A stretch of DNA of 20,109 bases, taken from NCBI GenBank assembly GCA_002492415.1, contig DKYK01000033.1, positions 1-20,109 of the forward strand, written 5' to 3'. Below are positions 1 through 8,081 of the stretch, piece after piece. This DNA is from Christensenella sp. UBA7102. GTDB lineage: Bacteria > Bacillota > Clostridia > Christensenellales > UBA1750. Every line of letters starts with the position of its first letter. The stretch's first letter is position 1. The notes beneath the pieces are model-generated. The model was not told where the DNA came from, did no database searches, and saw only the letters and a program-made list of their open reading frames with translations. Position numbers and translations under genes: made by a program.

Positions 1-1444
1 CCTTGCGAACACAGTAGTTGTTGATGTCATAGGGCAGATATTCCACCCTCAGCGGCTCTTCGCCGTTGTTGAAGGTGTAGGTCACCGACAGCGCGGGCTG
101 CTGCGTCTCGTCCACCAGGCTCTGGTCCGCCTGGTTGGAGATGGTCACGCTGATGATGGACTGATACGCCGTCTTAAACGCGGCTTCCTGGCACTCCTTG
201 CCGTTGAGGAAGAAAGTTTCCAGGTAGTTGGGCTCGCCATTGGCCAGCACCTTCAGGCTGCCGTCCTCGTCGTACTGCTCCTGCCGCTCGATATTCAAGC
301 GGTAGCTGGTCGTGCCGTCGGTGATGTCCAGCTGCTCCACCGCGTTGATGGAGACGATGTTGGTAAAACTGTCCAGATAATACGACACCCTGAAGCTCTC
401 CGCAAAGTCCAGATAGCTGTCGCTGATGGTGAACACGTCGCCCGTGTCATCCACCGTGCAGTAGTACCGACCCTCCCCTTCCAGCTCATCGCCCAGGCGC
501 AGCGTGCGCTTGCCGCCCTGCGTATCCGAGACAATGACCTCGAACCACGGCTCGTCCAATCCGAACGCGCTCAGGTCGGTAAAATTGCCCTCATATCCGT
601 AGAGCTTGAAGTTGCTCAGGCTCTTCACCAGTTCGCCGATTCTGCCGGAATCCAGCCACAGATCCTCCGGCTCGGTCATCTTCCAGGTGCCGTAGCTGGT
701 GGTGCTCTCCGCCGGCATGAAGCGAACCTGCTCCTGCCCCTTCTGGCGGATGATGATGGACTTGGTGTAGGACAGATCGCTGTTCAACTCCGGAAGCGTC
801 AGCCCACGGTAGCGCAGGATGGACCCGCCGAAGATATTGTAGAAGTACTGGCGCAGGATGTAAACGTCGTTTTCACCCTTTTTGCGGCAATAGACCTGTC
901 CGCTCAGCCCCAGCTGATCGCCCAGTTCCAGCTCCAACAGCTCGCCATCGTCATACTCGACGGTGACGGCGCAGGAAGGGCTGTCCAGACCATAGAGAGA
1001 CAGATCGGCGGCGTCCTGCTCGACCAACTGGTCCGCCTCCATCTTGGCGGCGTTGACGAACGCCGAGGAACAGGTGCTCTGGTTGACCTTGTCGTCGTCC
1101 AGCGCATCGACGTGGTAGACGTCTGCGCCGTCCACGGTCTCCCTGGTCACGGTAAAGGTGCTCTCGCCGTCCACCGTGATGCGAACCACCTGGCTGCTCT
1201 CGTGGTCGGAAAGGTCCACCGTCAGGTCCCCCGCTTCCGCCTGATCCGACGGCTTGATCCACTTGGGCAGGAAGATGGTCAGCACCGCGACCAGCACGAT
1301 CGCCACTGCGGAAGCCACAATGGCGGCCGCACGGTTAACGGGCTTTTTTTCCTTATGTTCCTTGCGCAGCGAGGTCCCCAGATCGATCCTGCGCTCGGGG
1401 TCCTCCTGCGCCCCCTCTTCGGGTTTTCGGATATCGTCCGCCAT
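1..1444 (-). CDS. DUF4340 domain protein of ABC export cassette (3' end outside window)
   Basis: An open frame runs leftward from an ATG at 1444 to the window edge without a stop, giving 481 visible residues; the C-terminus is missing. An AAGGAGG ribosome site sits 8 bases before the ATG, and the ATG overlaps the stop of the GldG-like gene by one base (TAATG), so the two are translationally coupled. A charged cytoplasmic head (1-37) precedes one membrane segment at about 39-59, so the rest should lie outside the membrane. Two internal repeats start with a [YF]GLD-x-P motif, at about 150-200 and 294-345, each followed by a strand-rich LGD segment; this duplication is typical of DUF4340. Members of this family are often encoded beside GldG-like ABC auxiliary proteins. 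Substrate and function are unknown. The family call rests on motif and context, not on a database search. Confidence 0.8.
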   Translation of the reverse strand, partial: MADDIRKPEEGAQEDPERRIDLGTSLRKEHKEKKPVNRAAAIVASAVAIVLVAVLTIFLPKWIKPSDQAEAGDLTVDLSDHESSQVVRITVDGESTFTVTRETVDGADVYHVDALDDDKVNQSTCSSAFVNAAKMEADQLVEQDAADLSLYGLDSPSCAVTVEYDDGELLELELGDQLGLSGQVYCRKKGENDVYILRQYFYNIFGGSILRYRGLTLPELNSDLSYTKSIIIRQKGQEQVRFMPAESTTSYGTWKMTEPEDLWLDSGRIGELVKSLSNFKLYGYEGNFTDLSAFGLDEPWFEVIVSDTQGGKRTLRLGDELEGEGRYYCTVDDTGDVFTISDSYLDFAESFRVSYYLDSFTNIVSINAVEQLDITDGTTSYRLNIERQEQYDEDGSLKVLANGEPNYLETFFLNGKECQEAAFKTAYQSIISVTISNQADQSLVDETQQPALSVTYTFNNGEEPLRVEYLPYDINNYCVRK

Positions 1445-2898
1445 TACAGGTGCCTCCTTCTGAGCCAGACCACCAGGCCGGCCACCAGCACCAGCGCGGG
1501 CAGCACGATCACGGCAATGGCCGCCATCGTGTACATTTCCGCCGTGCTGTTAAAGCGCAGACTGTTGTTCATCAGGTTCTTGCCCACGATGGTCACCGTA
1601 TCCGTCTCGCCGTTCATCCAGCGAATGGCGCCCAGCAGCAGGTCGGTATTGCCCGAGATGGAGTAGAAGGAAGAAGAGGTGATAAAGCCTGCCGAGCCAA
1701 ACACCACGATCTTCTCGCCCGCATCATTGCCGTCCGCATCGATGCGCCGCAGCGCGACGGCCACGTTCAGCGGGCCGTCCAGGTCGCCCTCTTCCTTATC
1801 GGTGTTGGTAGACTTAAGATCCACGCGCGCAAAGGACTTCTTGGAGGTCGTCAGCAGGGATTTGACTTCGATGTCGTTGTGCTCCACGGAGGGCAGCGTC
1901 AGCGACGTGGCGTAGGGCAGCACCGCAACCTGCTCGTTCTGCGTCAGGCCCGCGGTAACGCTGTGGTTCTGCACGGTGGGCACGATGTACGTGGGGCTGC
2001 GGTAGTACTGGCTCTCATCGCCCTCCACCACCAGCGTGTGGTCGATCTTGATGCCGTACAGATCGAGCAGGGATTCAAAGACCGGCAATTCCGGACAGGT
2101 CACGTCGGTCAGGTACAGCAGGTAGCCATCGTTTTCCAGGTAGCTCTTGATGGCGATGCGCTCATCTTCGGAAAGATCGTTCTTGGGCGCCGCGATGACG
2201 AGGATGTCGCCCTGCTTGATCTTGTCGATGCTCGTGACATCGATGTTCTCCACGATCAGGTTCTCGCCCTCGATGTAGTCGGTCAGGTACGTCAGATCCG
2301 TGGCCGATGCCTCCTGGTGTCCGGTCAGGAAGTAGCAGTAGGCCACATCTTCCGCGGTGACAAAGGAGATGGCGTTGGTCAGCTTCTGCTCGCCGATGAA
2401 GGACTTGACATAGGGCTGATAGCTCGAGGTGTAGCCGAACTCGTACATGTCATACTGATCGATGACGCGATAGCGCGATCCGTCGCCATTGGTGACGATG
2501 ACGGAGTTGGTGGACAGGTTCTCGGAGGTGAACTGGTTGGCGAACGTGGGGTTCTGCACGGGATCCACCACGGTGATGTCGATGTGATCGGGCGAGAGCT
2601 TGCGGTAGTTCTCCAGCAGATTCTCCACCGTCGTGGACTCGGAGCCCGTCTGCATCAGCGCGTAAATGTGCACGTCCTCATCGATTGCGGAGACTACCTT
2701 TTTGCTCTGCGCGGAGATGGTGTACAGCTTGTTGCTGGACAGGTCGTAGCTCAAGCCCCAGATGTTGTCCAGCGTGGAGACGACGACGTTCAGCAGCACG
2801 GTGATGATGACAACCGCCACGATCATCAGCATGGAAAAGCCGCCATGGCGGAACTTTTTGGAGCTGAACAGGGATTTTTTCTTCGTATCATTGCTCAT
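1444..2898 (-). CDS. GldG-like ABC transporter auxiliary protein
   Basis: The protein has 484 residues. A membrane helix lies near the N-terminus (about 22-44) and a second at the extreme C-terminus (about 456-478, followed by RRRH). Between them is a large, presumably extracytoplasmic domain that starts DLSSNKLYTIS, a hallmark of the GldG / ABC_transp_aux family. I place the start at the ATG at 2898, where GAGGG lies 8 bases upstream; an in-frame GTG at 2913 would add five residues but lies inside the permease gene with a poorer site. It follows the ABC-2 permease by four bases and overlaps the DUF4340 gene by one. In Bacteroidetes, GldF and GldG work with the ATPase GldA in gliding. In Firmicutes the homologous cassette has no demonstrated substrate, so a role in export or envelope assembly is inference. 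Confidence 0.85.
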   Translation of the reverse strand: MSNDTKKKSLFSSKKFRHGGFSMLMIVAVVIITVLLNVVVSTLDNIWGLSYDLSSNKLYTISAQSKKVVSAIDEDVHIYALMQTGSESTTVENLLENYRKLSPDHIDITVVDPVQNPTFANQFTSENLSTNSVIVTNGDGSRYRVIDQYDMYEFGYTSSYQPYVKSFIGEQKLTNAISFVTAEDVAYCYFLTGHQEASATDLTYLTDYIEGENLIVENIDVTSIDKIKQGDILVIAAPKNDLSEDERIAIKSYLENDGYLLYLTDVTCPELPVFESLLDLYGIKIDHTLVVEGDESQYYRSPTYIVPTVQNHSVTAGLTQNEQVAVLPYATSLTLPSVEHNDIEVKSLLTTSKKSFARVDLKSTNTDKEEGDLDGPLNVAVALRRIDADGNDAGEKIVVFGSAGFITSSSFYSISGNTDLLLGAIRWMNGETDTVTIVGKNLMNNSLRFNSTAEMYTMAAIAVIVLPALVLVAGLVVWLRRRHL

Positions 2899-2902
2899 GG
2901 TC

Positions 2903-3625
2903 TTAACCCTCACTCCATCTTCTCTTTTCGATCGTGTGCACCGTCAGCATAAGGAATATGCCGGCAAAGCTGATCATATAAATGACGCCGGTCAGGCTCA
3001 GTATGCCTGAAGAAAAGTCGATAAAGCGCGCAAAGAGCGACACCCATTCCAGCGCGGTGCACAGCCAGCCCAGCATCGTGACGCTGGACATGGAGGCGAT
3101 GATGGAATCCAGCAGGTACAAAAACAGGATCGCGCCAAAGGTGGTGATGGCCGCCGCCACCTGATTCTCCGTCGTCGAGGAGATGAACAGGCCGATGGCG
3201 ATCAGGCAGGAACCCATCAGGAAGAAGCCCAGGTAGTTGACGAACACCTCCATGGCCGATACATTGCCGTAGGCGGACAGGATGATGACGTACACGCCCG
3301 TGCACACCAGCGTCAGCGCGAACACCGCGCAGGCCGCCAGGAATTTGCCCACCACAATGGACCACAGAGAAAGCGGCGAGGTGATCAGCAGCTGGTCGGT
3401 CTTGGATTTTCTCTCATCGCTCATCAGCTTCATGGTCAGGATGGGCACGATGAGGATGAAGATGAACGTGATGTTGGAAAACAGCGTACCCAGAGACGAG
3501 CTCGCCTGAATCACGTTGCCAAACGTGAAGAAGATGCCCGCGATCACCAGGAAGCATCCCATGAACACATAGCCGATTGCGGAATAGAAATACGACTGCA
3601 GCTCGCGCTTAAATACCGCCAGCAT
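2903..3625 (-). CDS. ABC-2 type permease (GldF-like)
   Basis: This 240-residue, very hydrophobic protein has about six membrane segments, near residues 15-38, 50-68, 94-117, 128-150, 157-176 and 208-230. The opening LAVFKRELQSYFYS and the cytoplasmic stretch LMSDERKSKTDQLLITSP after the second helix are typical of the ABC-2/GldF/NatB-like permease family; that stretch is where the coupling contact with the ATPase is expected. The ATG at 3625 has AGGGAGG 8 bases upstream and begins one base after the ATPase stop, so the genes are tightly coupled. It is the membrane channel of the four-gene cassette. Direction is presumably export, by family precedent; the substrate cannot be read from the sequence. 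Confidence 0.88.
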   Translation of the reverse strand: MLAVFKRELQSYFYSAIGYVFMGCFLVIAGIFFTFGNVIQASSSLGTLFSNITFIFILIVPILTMKLMSDERKSKTDQLLITSPLSLWSIVVGKFLAACAVFALTLVCTGVYVIILSAYGNVSAMEVFVNYLGFFLMGSCLIAIGLFISSTTENQVAAAITTFGAILFLYLLDSIIASMSSVTMLGWLCTALEWVSLFARFIDFSSGILSLTGVIYMISFAGIFLMLTVHTIEKRRWSEG

Positions 3626-3626
3626 A

Positions 3627-4574
3627 TCAATACCCTCCCTTTTCTTCGGATGTCAGCTGCAGGAAGATGTCCTCCAGCGTCACATCCATGGGCTTGAGCA
3701 TCAGAAGCGAATAGCCCGCAGCAAGCACGGCGTTGACCAGTGGACGACGCACATCGGTCTTGGCATCGCTCTCCACCAGATAATCCATGCTGCCCGTCTC
3801 TTTAACGCCCATGGTTTCCACGTCCTTTACGCCGGGCACATCGCGCAGCAGGCGCGTGACGGGCTTTTCCGGCCCCACAACGCGCACGATCATGCGAATG
3901 CCCTCCCCGATGCCATGGGTCAGATTGGCCAGGCTATCCTGCGCCACGATCTGCCCCTTGTTGATGATGACCACGCGGTCGCACACGTCGGCCACCTCGT
4001 GCAGAATGTGGGAGGAAAGCACGACGGTGTGATTCTCGCCCAAGCCGGAGATCAGCTTGCGGATCTCGATGATCTGCTTGGGATCCAGGCCCACCGTGGG
4101 TTCGTCCATGATGACCACGTCCGGATTGCCCACCAGCGCCTGCGCCACGCCCACGCGCTGCTTGTAGCCCTTGGAAAGATTCTTGATGAGTCTGTGCCGC
4201 ACATCGGTGATCTTGACCAGGTTGTACAGATCGTCCAGGTGCGCCTTCTGGCTCTTCTTGCGCACCTCTTTGATGTCGCAGACGAACTTGAGGTACTCCT
4301 CCACCGTCATATCCATGTACAGCGGGGGCTGCTCCGGCAGATACCCGATGCGGCGCTTGACCTCGCGGGGCTGCTCCAGCACGTCCATGCCATCGAGCAG
4401 TATCTGACCCTCAGAGGCTGAGATATAGCCCGTAATCATGTTCATCGTGGTGCTCTTTCCCGCGCCATTTCGGCCCAGAAAGCCCAGAACCTCGCCCTTG
4501 TTGATGGTAAATGAGATGTCGTTGACCGCGCATTTGGCACCGTAACGCTTGGTTACGTGCTTAAGTTCGATCAT
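3627..4574 (-). CDS. ABC transporter ATP-binding protein (GldA/CcmA-like)
   Basis: The 315-residue nucleotide-binding subunit has all the expected motifs: Walker A GRNGAGKST at 34-42, Q-loop near Q82, signature LSKGYKQR at 133-140, Walker B ending in D157-E158, D-loop around GLDP 162-165 and switch histidine H189. The C-terminal 90 residues form a regulatory-type extension with an RMIVRV strand, as in ABC-2 drug and polysaccharide exporters. The start ATG at 4574 has GGAGGG 7 bases upstream. It is the first gene of the cassette, transcribed from the promoter at 4720-4748 through a leader of roughly 137 bases. It powers the permease encoded next and presumably also serves the GldG-like and DUF4340 proteins. 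Confidence 0.93.
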   Translation of the reverse strand: MIELKHVTKRYGAKCAVNDISFTINKGEVLGFLGRNGAGKSTTMNMITGYISASEGQILLDGMDVLEQPREVKRRIGYLPEQPPLYMDMTVEEYLKFVCDIKEVRKKSQKAHLDDLYNLVKITDVRHRLIKNLSKGYKQRVGVAQALVGNPDVVIMDEPTVGLDPKQIIEIRKLISGLGENHTVVLSSHILHEVADVCDRVVIINKGQIVAQDSLANLTHGIGEGIRMIVRVVGPEKPVTRLLRDVPGVKDVETMGVKETGSMDYLVESDAKTDVRRPLVNAVLAAGYSLLMLKPMDVTLEDIFLQLTSEEKGGY

Positions 4575-4645
4575 GCTCTAGCCCTCCTTCATCGTCTGTC
4601 CGCCGCTGCTGCGTACACTTTACGGACCAAACCTTTCTTCCCCAT

Positions 4646-4725
4646 TATACTGTTCTGCTTTGAATAAGCTATGAACAAGTTGTGAATTTGCTTTTTTCAC
4701 AACCTTAACAAACCAGAACAGTATA
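4646..4725. repeat. Nested inverted repeat overlapping the ABC cassette promoter
   Basis: The outer arms 4646-4662 and 4709-4725 are inverted copies matching at 16 of 17 positions, with a perfect 12-base core TATACTGTTCTG / CAGAACAGTATA. Inside them, 4679-4686 (GTTGTGAA) and 4696-4703 (TTCACAAC) form a perfect 8-base inverted repeat. The right outer arm contains the -10 box of the leftward promoter. The left arm lies in the transcribed leader. The element could be a pair of operator half-sites for looping or cooperative repressor binding, a leader RNA hairpin, or both. The remaining intergenic DNA (4575-4846) shows only the promoter and the terminator listed separately. Confidence 0.75.
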
Positions 4726-4748
4726 TACCATTGCGCGTTTTCTGTCAA
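4720..4748 (-). promoter_or_regulatory. Sigma-A promoter of the ABC export cassette
   Basis: On the minus strand, TTGACA (4743-4748) is followed by a 17-base spacer and TATACT (4720-4725). The -35 is perfect consensus and the -10 matches at five of six positions. Transcription should start near 4712-4714, leaving a leader of roughly 137 bases before the ATPase ATG. The -10 box lies inside an inverted repeat arm, so a protein bound there would block RNA polymerase. Confidence 0.82.
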
Positions 4749-4796
4749 TTCTCCCGCAATGGCTCCAACCCTCAAATATTTTTTCATGAGATTCCT

Positions 4797-4840
4797 GCCA
4801 AAACAGAATCGGACGGCGGAGCCTGCGCCTCGCCGTCTGA
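4797..4840 (-). terminator. Probable intrinsic terminator after the Pro/Glu-rich gene
   Basis: Arms GACGGCG and CGCCGTC, each 7 bases, bracket a GC-rich interior at 4812-4837. On the minus strand they are followed by a T-containing tail (GATTCTGTTTT). It starts about ten bases beyond the stop at 4847. The T run is interrupted, so efficiency is uncertain. Confidence 0.5.
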
Positions 4841-4846
4841 TCGTCT

Positions 4847-5959
4847 CTATTCCCCATTCTCCACAAACTGCCAAGCCTGCCAGTAGCCGTCCTGCCACTC
4901 GTATCCCGCGAGCCCTGCGGGCGGTGCGTTCTTTTCGCCCGGAATGAGGTAGCCCACGCCCGTGACCCAACTGTCCTTTACGCTCGCGCCCACCAGGTAA
5001 TGATCAATGTTCCCCCATTTTCCGCCCAGCGGCACGCGCACATACACCGCGTCATCCCGGCCAAAGGGATGGGCTTGCTCAAAGCGCTCGAACAAGTCGT
5101 GCAACGGCCAGAGCTGCTGGGGCCAGTAGGCGTTGCGCAGCGCCTCGGGAAGCTCCCTGCGCATCTCCTTGGGCAGCGGCGTGCGCAAGGAGCGCTCCAC
5201 CACCTCAAACGGGTCCTCCTGCGCAGGCAGGTCATAGAAATCCTCCTCCGAAGTTATTCGCTCCGCTTCTTTCGCCGCTTCCTCCGGCTCCGTCCGCCCT
5301 TCTTCGCGCACGGGCGGCGTCTCTTCCCCCGGCTCAGGCTCATCCTGCGGCACAGGCGGCTGCACCTTTGCTTCTTCCGGTACAGGCTCCTCTTCCGGGC
5401 AATCTTCTTCCTGTAAAGGCCGCATCTCTGTGCGCTCCTCCCGCATGGGCGGCTGCTCCTCCTGCGCAGACGGTTGCTCTTCCTGCACGGGCAGCTGCTG
5501 CTCTTCGGGGCGCCGCTCTTCCTGTGCGGGCGCCCGCTCCTGCGCATCCTCGCTTCTCTGCCGCTCATCTTGGTTGGGCCGCAGCGCCTGCGTCACGAGC
5601 GCGCGCACCTGCGACCAATCCACCCAGCCGCCGCGTCCCACTGTGCCCGCCAGCGGAATGTCCGTCGCGTCACCGCGCAACACGGCCACAAACAGTACCT
5701 GCAGGCTGCGCATCTCCTGCGCGCTCAGTTCCGCTGCGATACCGCCCTGTCCACGTCCATCCAGGTTCAGGCGGCCGATGAGCAGCACGCCATCCTGCGC
5801 TGCGCCAAACGCGAACGCCTCATCTTGCGCCGAAAAGCCCTGTACCACCAGGTTCAGCTTCACCTTTCCGTCGCGCGCCTCTGCACGCGCATAGCCGGAT
5901 TCCCGCCCGGAACCGCACTGCCGCAAAAGTACAAACGTGCGCTGCACATCTTTCATCAT
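4847..5959 (-). CDS. Two-domain protein with Pro/Glu-rich linker, function unknown
   Basis: I do not recognise a named family for this 370-residue protein. The N-terminal 110 residues form a compact strand-rich domain (for example KVKLNLVVQGFS, then GVLLIGRLNLDGRGQGG). Residues 128-245 form a low-complexity linker of Glu, Gln, Pro and Arg with near-repeats of QEEQP and PxREE. The C-terminal domain (about 275-367) is aromatic-rich, with W279, W284, W315, W331, W355, W360 and W363, and ends near a GYW motif. Clostridial proteins with a similar N-domain, acidic linker and aromatic C-domain exist, but none has a function I can cite. There is no signal peptide or membrane segment, so it is probably cytoplasmic or part of a large assembly. 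The first of two adjacent ATGs is chosen because AGGAG lies 9 bases upstream. It follows the EamA gene by 60 bases and may be co-transcribed with it. Confidence 0.75.
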   Translation of the reverse strand: MMKDVQRTFVLLRQCGSGRESGYARAEARDGKVKLNLVVQGFSAQDEAFAFGAAQDGVLLIGRLNLDGRGQGGIAAELSAQEMRSLQVLFVAVLRGDATDIPLAGTVGRGGWVDWSQVRALVTQALRPNQDERQRSEDAQERAPAQEERRPEEQQLPVQEEQPSAQEEQPPMREERTEMRPLQEEDCPEEEPVPEEAKVQPPVPQDEPEPGEETPPVREEGRTEPEEAAKEAERITSEEDFYDLPAQEDPFEVVERSLRTPLPKEMRRELPEALRNAYWPQQLWPLHDLFERFEQAHPFGRDDAVYVRVPLGGKWGNIDHYLVGASVKDSWVTGVGYLIPGEKNAPPAGLAGYEWQDGYWQAWQFVENGE

Positions 5960-6019
5960 AAAAATACGCTCCTCCCCGCCTGTCCGTTTAGTCCATGTCT
6001 ATGCGGTAAGGAGCGATGG

Positions 6020-6937
6020 TTATGCGTTTTTTCGCCTGCGCGGCAGCCCGACCTCCGTCAGCACCACTGACAGGAAAATGATGCCGCCGCCGACCAGCAG
6101 CGTCCATTTGAGCGGCTCCAACCCCAGCAGCACGGAAAACAGAGAGCCAAACACACCCTCCAGCGACAAAAAGATCGCCGCCTTTGTGGCCGAGGTGTAT
6201 CTCTGGCATGCCGTCTGCAGAAAAAAGCAGGCGCAGGTGGAAAACAGGCCCAGGTAGAGCACGGGAAGAGCGCCCTGCCGCAGCATTTGCGCGGACACGG
6301 CCGATCGGTCCGCAATCAGATAATAGAGCAGCGAAAGCAGCGCGGCCGTCGCCATCTGAATGAAGGTGAGCCGGCGCGCCTCCACCCGCTGCGAGGTGAA
6401 TTCCAGCGACGCGATGTGGCAGGCAAAAAGGAACGCGCACGCCAGAGCCAGCAGGTCCCCTCGGGTAAACGCGATGCCCTGCCCGGGCGCATAGCCGAGT
6501 ATGAAGATGCCAACCACCGTCAGCGCGGGCAGCACGATGTTCTTGACTCCGGGTCTTCTGCGTGAAGCCGCCCACACGATAAAGGGCACCATCAGCACGT
6601 TCGTAGTGGTGATAAACGCGCAGTTGGAGGGCGTGGTGCGGCTCTGCGCCTCGATCTGGAAGCAGAATGCCAGAAACAGAAAGAGCCCGGAAACCGAACC
6701 CGTCAGAAATTCCTTTGCGCTGACGCCGCGCACCTGCGGAAAGCACAGCGCCGCCATCGCCAGCGCGGCCACGGAAAAGCGCAGCAGCAGAATCAGGGCC
6801 GCGGATAACCCGGCGTCAATCGCATACTGCGTCGCAGAAAAGCCCATGCCCCAGATCAGGGCGACGAGCAGCAGGCCCAAGTCGGCCAACATAGAGTTTT
6901 TTCGCACGCCAAATCGCCTCGCTTCTTGTATATTCAT
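6020..6937 (-). CDS. EamA/DMT-family transporter
   Basis: This 305-residue protein has about ten hydrophobic helices and the internal two-fold EamA layout. Supporting motifs are LLVALIWGMGFSATQYAI in helix 1, the TTPSNCAFITTTNVLMVPF segment around helix 4, and TSATKAAIFLSLEGVFGSL in the second repeat, which matches the usual A-x-x-x-SLEPVF-type motif. It should be a drug/metabolite permease of the inner membrane, often an exporter of amino acids or related metabolites; the substrate is unknown. The ATG at 6937 overlaps the LacI-type regulator's stop (ATGA), so the two are co-translated. An in-frame start at 7012 would lie deep inside the regulator gene and is rejected. The coupling suggests the regulator responds to a compound this permease moves, which is inference. 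Confidence 0.88.
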   Translation of the reverse strand: MNIQEARRFGVRKNSMLADLGLLLVALIWGMGFSATQYAIDAGLSAALILLLRFSVAALAMAALCFPQVRGVSAKEFLTGSVSGLFLFLAFCFQIEAQSRTTPSNCAFITTTNVLMVPFIVWAASRRRPGVKNIVLPALTVVGIFILGYAPGQGIAFTRGDLLALACAFLFACHIASLEFTSQRVEARRLTFIQMATAALLSLLYYLIADRSAVSAQMLRQGALPVLYLGLFSTCACFFLQTACQRYTSATKAAIFLSLEGVFGSLFSVLLGLEPLKWTLLVGGGIIFLSVVLTEVGLPRRRKNA

Positions 6938-7953
6938 GTGGACTCTCGTTCGATCACGCTGCCTTGCAGCACATAGTGATTGCAAGCCGGCACCTTTCCC
7001 TCCATCATGCACAGCAGCGAGTCGATGGCCAGGTTACAGAACTCCTCAATGGGGTCGCGGATGGATGACAAGCGCTTGAGGTTGTAGCGCGCAAATAACG
7101 TATCATCATGCCCGATGACGCGCACCTGCTCGGGGATGGACACCCCGCCCTCAATCAAAGCGCGCATGCACCCGATCGCGAACCGGTCGTTATTGGCGCA
7201 GATCCCGTCAAATTTTCTCCCTTCGGCAAGCCATTGTTTGGTACTGTTGTAGCCGTTTTCCTCATTATGCGGGCCGTCCACAACCACTCGGCTGTGTTCC
7301 GGATGCGGAATACCGCTTTCCGTCAGTGCGCGCATGAACCCCTCCTCACGACCCTTGAGCATATTCGTGGTGAGGTTGCGGTGCGTGGGGAACAATATAT
7401 CCCGGCACCCCTTGTCCAGCAGATGGCTGGCAGCCATATAGCCCGCCTTGACATGATCCGCCTCGATCACCACCGTCCAATCGTCCAGTAGCTGCAGGTA
7501 ACCGGGCGTTCGGCCGATATACACCTTGGGCATCGACCCCAGCACATCGCGCTGATCTTCTCTTGCGCCAAAGCAGAAGATCATGCCGCTCACCTTGTGC
7601 TGCAGCAGCAGCTTGATGTACGCTTCTTCGCGCGCCGGGTTGCCCCGCGTTCCGCAAATGAACGTGGCATATCCCAGGTCAAACAGCCGTTCTTCCAGCT
7701 CCACCACGATTTCGGACAGGTGCTGGCTGGCCAGATCCGGGTAAAGTATGCCCACCGCAGGCACGCGTTTGGTGCGCATGGACTGCGCGGTGATATCTGG
7801 ACTGTAGTGGTATCGATCAATGACCTCCTGCACGCGAGCCTCGGTCTCCTTGGAAAATCGCCCGTTTTTATGAATGACGCGCGATACCGTTGCCACGGAC
7901 ACCCCTGCGATCTGCGCGATCTCCCGCAGCGATACCGGTTTATTCTCTGTCAC
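6934..7953 (-). CDS. LacI/GalR-family transcriptional regulator
   Basis: The protein has 339 residues, the standard LacI length. The N-terminal helix-turn-helix is clear (LREIAQIAGVSVATVSRVI, residues 9-27), followed by the hinge region to about 62 and a periplasmic-binding-protein-like effector domain starting VPAVGILYPDL. The start is a GTG at 7953 with GGGAGG 9 bases upstream; it gives the canonical length. The hinge reads AQSM where AxxL is common, a mild deviation. It is divergent from the L,D-transpeptidase gene and coupled by ATGA to the EamA permease. It probably represses or activates this locus in response to a small ligand, perhaps a sugar. I could not identify a convincing palindromic operator in the divergent promoter region. 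Confidence 0.93.
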   Translation of the reverse strand: MTENKPVSLREIAQIAGVSVATVSRVIHKNGRFSKETEARVQEVIDRYHYSPDITAQSMRTKRVPAVGILYPDLASQHLSEIVVELEERLFDLGYATFICGTRGNPAREEAYIKLLLQHKVSGMIFCFGAREDQRDVLGSMPKVYIGRTPGYLQLLDDWTVVIEADHVKAGYMAASHLLDKGCRDILFPTHRNLTTNMLKGREEGFMRALTESGIPHPEHSRVVVDGPHNEENGYNSTKQWLAEGRKFDGICANNDRFAIGCMRALIEGGVSIPEQVRVIGHDDTLFARYNLKRLSSIRDPIEEFCNLAIDSLLCMMEGKVPACNHYVLQGSVIEREST

Positions 7954-7986
7954 AGCTTTCCGCCTCCCGGATGCTCTTTGCCCTTC

Positions 7987-8015
7987 ATTCTACCAAAATC
8001 GCGCAGTAAATTCAA
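7987..8015 (-). promoter_or_regulatory. Promoter of the LacI-type regulator / EamA operon
   Basis: On the minus strand, TTGAAT (8010-8015) and TAGAAT (7987-7992) are separated by 17 bases, giving four and five matches to the sigma-A consensus respectively. The start point should fall near 7980, a short leader before the GTG at 7953. The -35 box is 16 bases from the -35 box of the divergent promoter, so one bound regulator could affect both. Confidence 0.72.
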
Positions 8016-8031
8016 TCTCGATTTGCCCGTC

Positions 8032-8060
8032 TTGCATCGCGGTTGGATTTCTGCTATGCT
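8032..8060 (+). promoter_or_regulatory. Promoter of the L,D-transpeptidase gene
   Basis: TTGCAT (8032-8037) and TATGCT (8055-8060) are separated by 17 bases, and a TGC just before the -10 gives the extended TGn element. The predicted start near 8067 leaves a leader of about 15 bases that carries the GGAGG ribosome site. Confidence 0.72.
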
Positions 8061-8081
8061 CTAAGATGTATGGAGGTATGT

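Noticed and set aside
1450..2952. Plus-strand open frame of 500 codons
   Set aside because: Antisense to the GldG-like gene; composition is His/Val/Gly-rich shadow translation.
4644..4672. Second minus-strand promoter (TATAAT at 4644-4649)
   Set aside because: The hexamer 17 bases upstream is ATAGCT, a poor -35, and the hexamer is explained as part of the inverted repeat arm.
7987..8060. Palindromic LacI-type operator in the divergent promoter region
   Set aside because: Only short imperfect symmetry (CAA-N7-TTG) was found, which is not enough to name a site.
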